The position numbers were made by a program, and so were the translations under genes. A stretch of 11,872 nt of DNA, from the NCBI GenBank assembly GCA_944385305.1, contig CALWWS010000035.1:1-11872 (forward strand), written 5' to 3'. This DNA comes from an uncultured Oscillospiraceae bacterium. GTDB taxonomy: Bacteria; Bacillota; Clostridia; Oscillospirales; Oscillospiraceae. Of the stretch, positions 10,587 to 11,872 are shown in pieces; the first letter of the stretch is position 1; every line of letters begins with the position of its first letter. Under the pieces are notes generated by a model that was given only the letters and a program-made list of their open reading frames with translations, ran no database searches and was not told the DNA's origin.

Positions 10587-11872
10587 TTACTCTCCCCGGG
10601 CGGCCCGCACCGCGTCGGCGATGGTGCGCCCCTCGGCCTGCTTGGCGTGGCGCTCCACATCCCCCTGGTTGCGGGGGGAGCGGATAAGCTGGGCAGGTCC
10701 CTGGACGCAGCCTCCCTCACAGGCCATACCCTCAATGAAGTTGAAGTCGCCCACCCCCTTGGCCGCCTTTAGGAAGGCCAGCCGGCACGCCTCAAATCCA
10801 CTGCAGGGCATGGGCTTGAGGGCAAAGTCGGCCTCCTGCTCCTTCAGGGCCTGGGCCACCGCCGCCGTGACGCCGCCGCTGCGGGCAAAGCACCGGCCGT
10901 AGCCGCTGGCCTGGTCCAGCTCGGCCTCCTCCAGGGCGGCCACATCGATGTTCCGGGCCTCAAACATGGCGTAGAGCTCCTCGAAGGTGAGCACGCAGTC
11001 CACCGCCCCCATGGTCTTGCCCAGCTGAAACTCCTTCTTCTTGGCCACACAGGGCCCAATGAAGATCACCTTGGCGTTGGCGTCCTTCTCCTTCACCATC
11101 CGGGCGGCCATCACCATGGGAGAGGGGGTCTGGGAGATGAGATGGGCCTGCTGGGGGAAGTTCTTCTCCACATACTCCACAAAGGCGGGACAGCAGGAGG
11201 AGGCCAGCATGCCCTTCTCCGCCAGCTCCCCGGCCTCCTCCCGGGCGGTCATATCCGCGCCCAGGGCCACCTCCACCACGTCGTGGAAGCCCAGCAGCTT
11301 CAGCCCGGTCACCACCTGGCCCACGTCGGCGGGGGCAAACTGCCCGGCGATGGAGGGCGCCACCGCGGCGTACACCCGGTAGCCCCACTTCTCCGCGCTC
11401 TTGAGCATCTGGATGGCGTCCACCATGTAGGACTTGTCCATAATGGCCCCAAAGGGGCACTGGTACACGCACGCCCCGCAGGAGGTGCACTTGGCCGGAT
11501 CCACAAAGGCCTTCTTGTCCGGCCCCATGGAGATAGCCCCCGCCTTGCAGCCCCGCTCGCAGGGGCGCTGGTTCTTCTCAATGGCGCCGTAGGGGCAGGC
11601 GCTCAGGCACTTGCCGCAGGTAATGCACTTGCTGTGGTCAATCTGGGCCTTGTGGTTGACGATGGTGATGGCGTCCTTGGGACAGGTGTGGACGCACCGG
11701 GTGGCGATGCAGCCGCGGCAGGCGGGGCCCACGGTAATCTCGGTGACGGGACACTCGTCGCAGGCGATGTCCAGCACCTCCACCAGGTTGGGGTTGGACT
11801 TGTCGCCCCCCATGGCCACCTTCACCCGCTGGGCAATGATGGCCCGCTCCTTATAAATACAGCAGCGCATCT
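10587..11872 (-). CDS. [FeFe] hydrogenase, monomeric group-B-like, N-terminus cut by window
   Basis: The frame is open to the window edge; 427 residues are visible from the first in-window Met and family members usually carry some tens more before it, so the true start is outside. Residue numbers are for the visible part. An N-terminal iron-sulfur region has C-x2-C at 37-40, C-x2-C-x4-C-x3-C at 51-63, and two ferredoxin motifs C-x2-C-x2-C-x3-C-P at 82-92 and 128-138. The H-cluster domain follows: L1 S-S-C-C-P at 224-228, L2 I-G-P-C-V-A-K-K at 271-278, and L3 G-M-A-C-E-G-G-C at 381-388, giving Cys226/227, 274, 384 and 388. The reaction is reversible proton reduction to H2 with ferredoxin. L2 has G-P-C where the classic group A enzyme has M-P-C, which points to group B; physiological direction is unknown. 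The C-terminus is complete. Confidence 0.92.
   Translation of the reverse strand, partial: MRCCIYKERAIIAQRVKVAMGGDKSNPNLVEVLDIACDECPVTEITVGPACRGCIATRCVHTCPKDAITIVNHKAQIDHSKCITCGKCLSACPYGAIEKNQRPCERGCKAGAISMGPDKKAFVDPAKCTSCGACVYQCPFGAIMDKSYMVDAIQMLKSAEKWGYRVYAAVAPSIAGQFAPADVGQVVTGLKLLGFHDVVEVALGADMTAREEAGELAEKGMLASSCCPAFVEYVEKNFPQQAHLISQTPSPMVMAARMVKEKDANAKVIFIGPCVAKKKEFQLGKTMGAVDCVLTFEELYAMFEARNIDVAALEEAELDQASGYGRCFARSGGVTAAVAQALKEQEADFALKPMPCSGFEACRLAFLKAAKGVGDFNFIEGMACEGGCVQGPAQLIRSPRNQGDVERHAKQAEGRTIADAVRAARGE

Noticed and set aside
1..11872. tRNA, rRNA, CRISPR array, insertion sequence or attachment site
   Set aside because: No cloverleaf or rRNA sequence, no regularly spaced direct repeats, no transposase or integrase gene, and no terminal inverted repeats were seen.

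Overview
The window looks like chromosome from a GC-rich, strictly anaerobic, spore-forming member of the Clostridia, most like the Oscillospiraceae (Flavonifractor/Lawsonibacter/Oscillibacter type). The evidence is GC-rich coding DNA with Firmicutes-type GGAGG ribosome binding sites, a ribonuclease J, a YlbJ-type sporulation membrane protein, a DegV protein, a ferredoxin-type [FeFe] hydrogenase, and short intergenic gaps with strong GC-rich hairpin terminators. The genus is an inference from general resemblance.

Layout, left to right. (1) Positions 1-1975 hold the two membrane subunits of a TRAP transporter (DctQ and DctM, overlapping by 4 nt). A hairpin precedes them, probably separating them from a solute-binding-protein gene just outside the window, and a terminator-like hairpin follows. 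(2) Positions 2014-3324 encode a UPF0597 (YhaM/CyuA-type) protein, a likely Fe-S L-cysteine desulfidase, on the + strand. (3) Positions 3369-5027 encode ribonuclease J on the - strand, with an apparent leader of more than 200 nt in the 376-nt gap 5028-5403. (4) Positions 5404-5954 hold a two-gene + strand operon: a DUF1653 protein and a single-Cys ArsC/Spx-like thioredoxin-fold protein. (5) Positions 5999-6985 encode a WYL-domain regulator on the - strand, divergent from (6) a cytoplasmic-looking NlpC/P60 cell-wall peptide endopeptidase (7079-7897, +). (7) Positions 7936-8814 encode a DegV-family fatty-acid-binding protein (-) with a near-ideal promoter and a ~130-nt leader. (8) Positions 9063-10250 encode YlbJ (+), followed by a 69-aa four-cysteine protein (10307-10516, +) whose own promoter overlaps the ylbJ stop codon. 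(9) Positions 10587-11872 encode a [FeFe] hydrogenase (-), cut off at its N-terminus by the window edge.

The genes alternate between strands in short units. Each of the four convergent junctions is closed by one short inverted repeat lying close to or against the stop codons, so transcription units are well isolated. Apart from the TRAP pair and the DUF1653/ArsC pair there is little sign of a shared pathway. The content is mostly core or near-core clostridial genes (RNA decay, sporulation, peptidoglycan peptide recycling, lipid handling, fermentation). I see no mobile element, CRISPR array, tRNA, rRNA or defence island. The least-described items are the 69-aa cysteine protein beside ylbJ, the leaders of rnj and degV, the shared palindromic -10 between the WYL and NlpC/P60 genes, and the non-canonical L2 motif of the hydrogenase.
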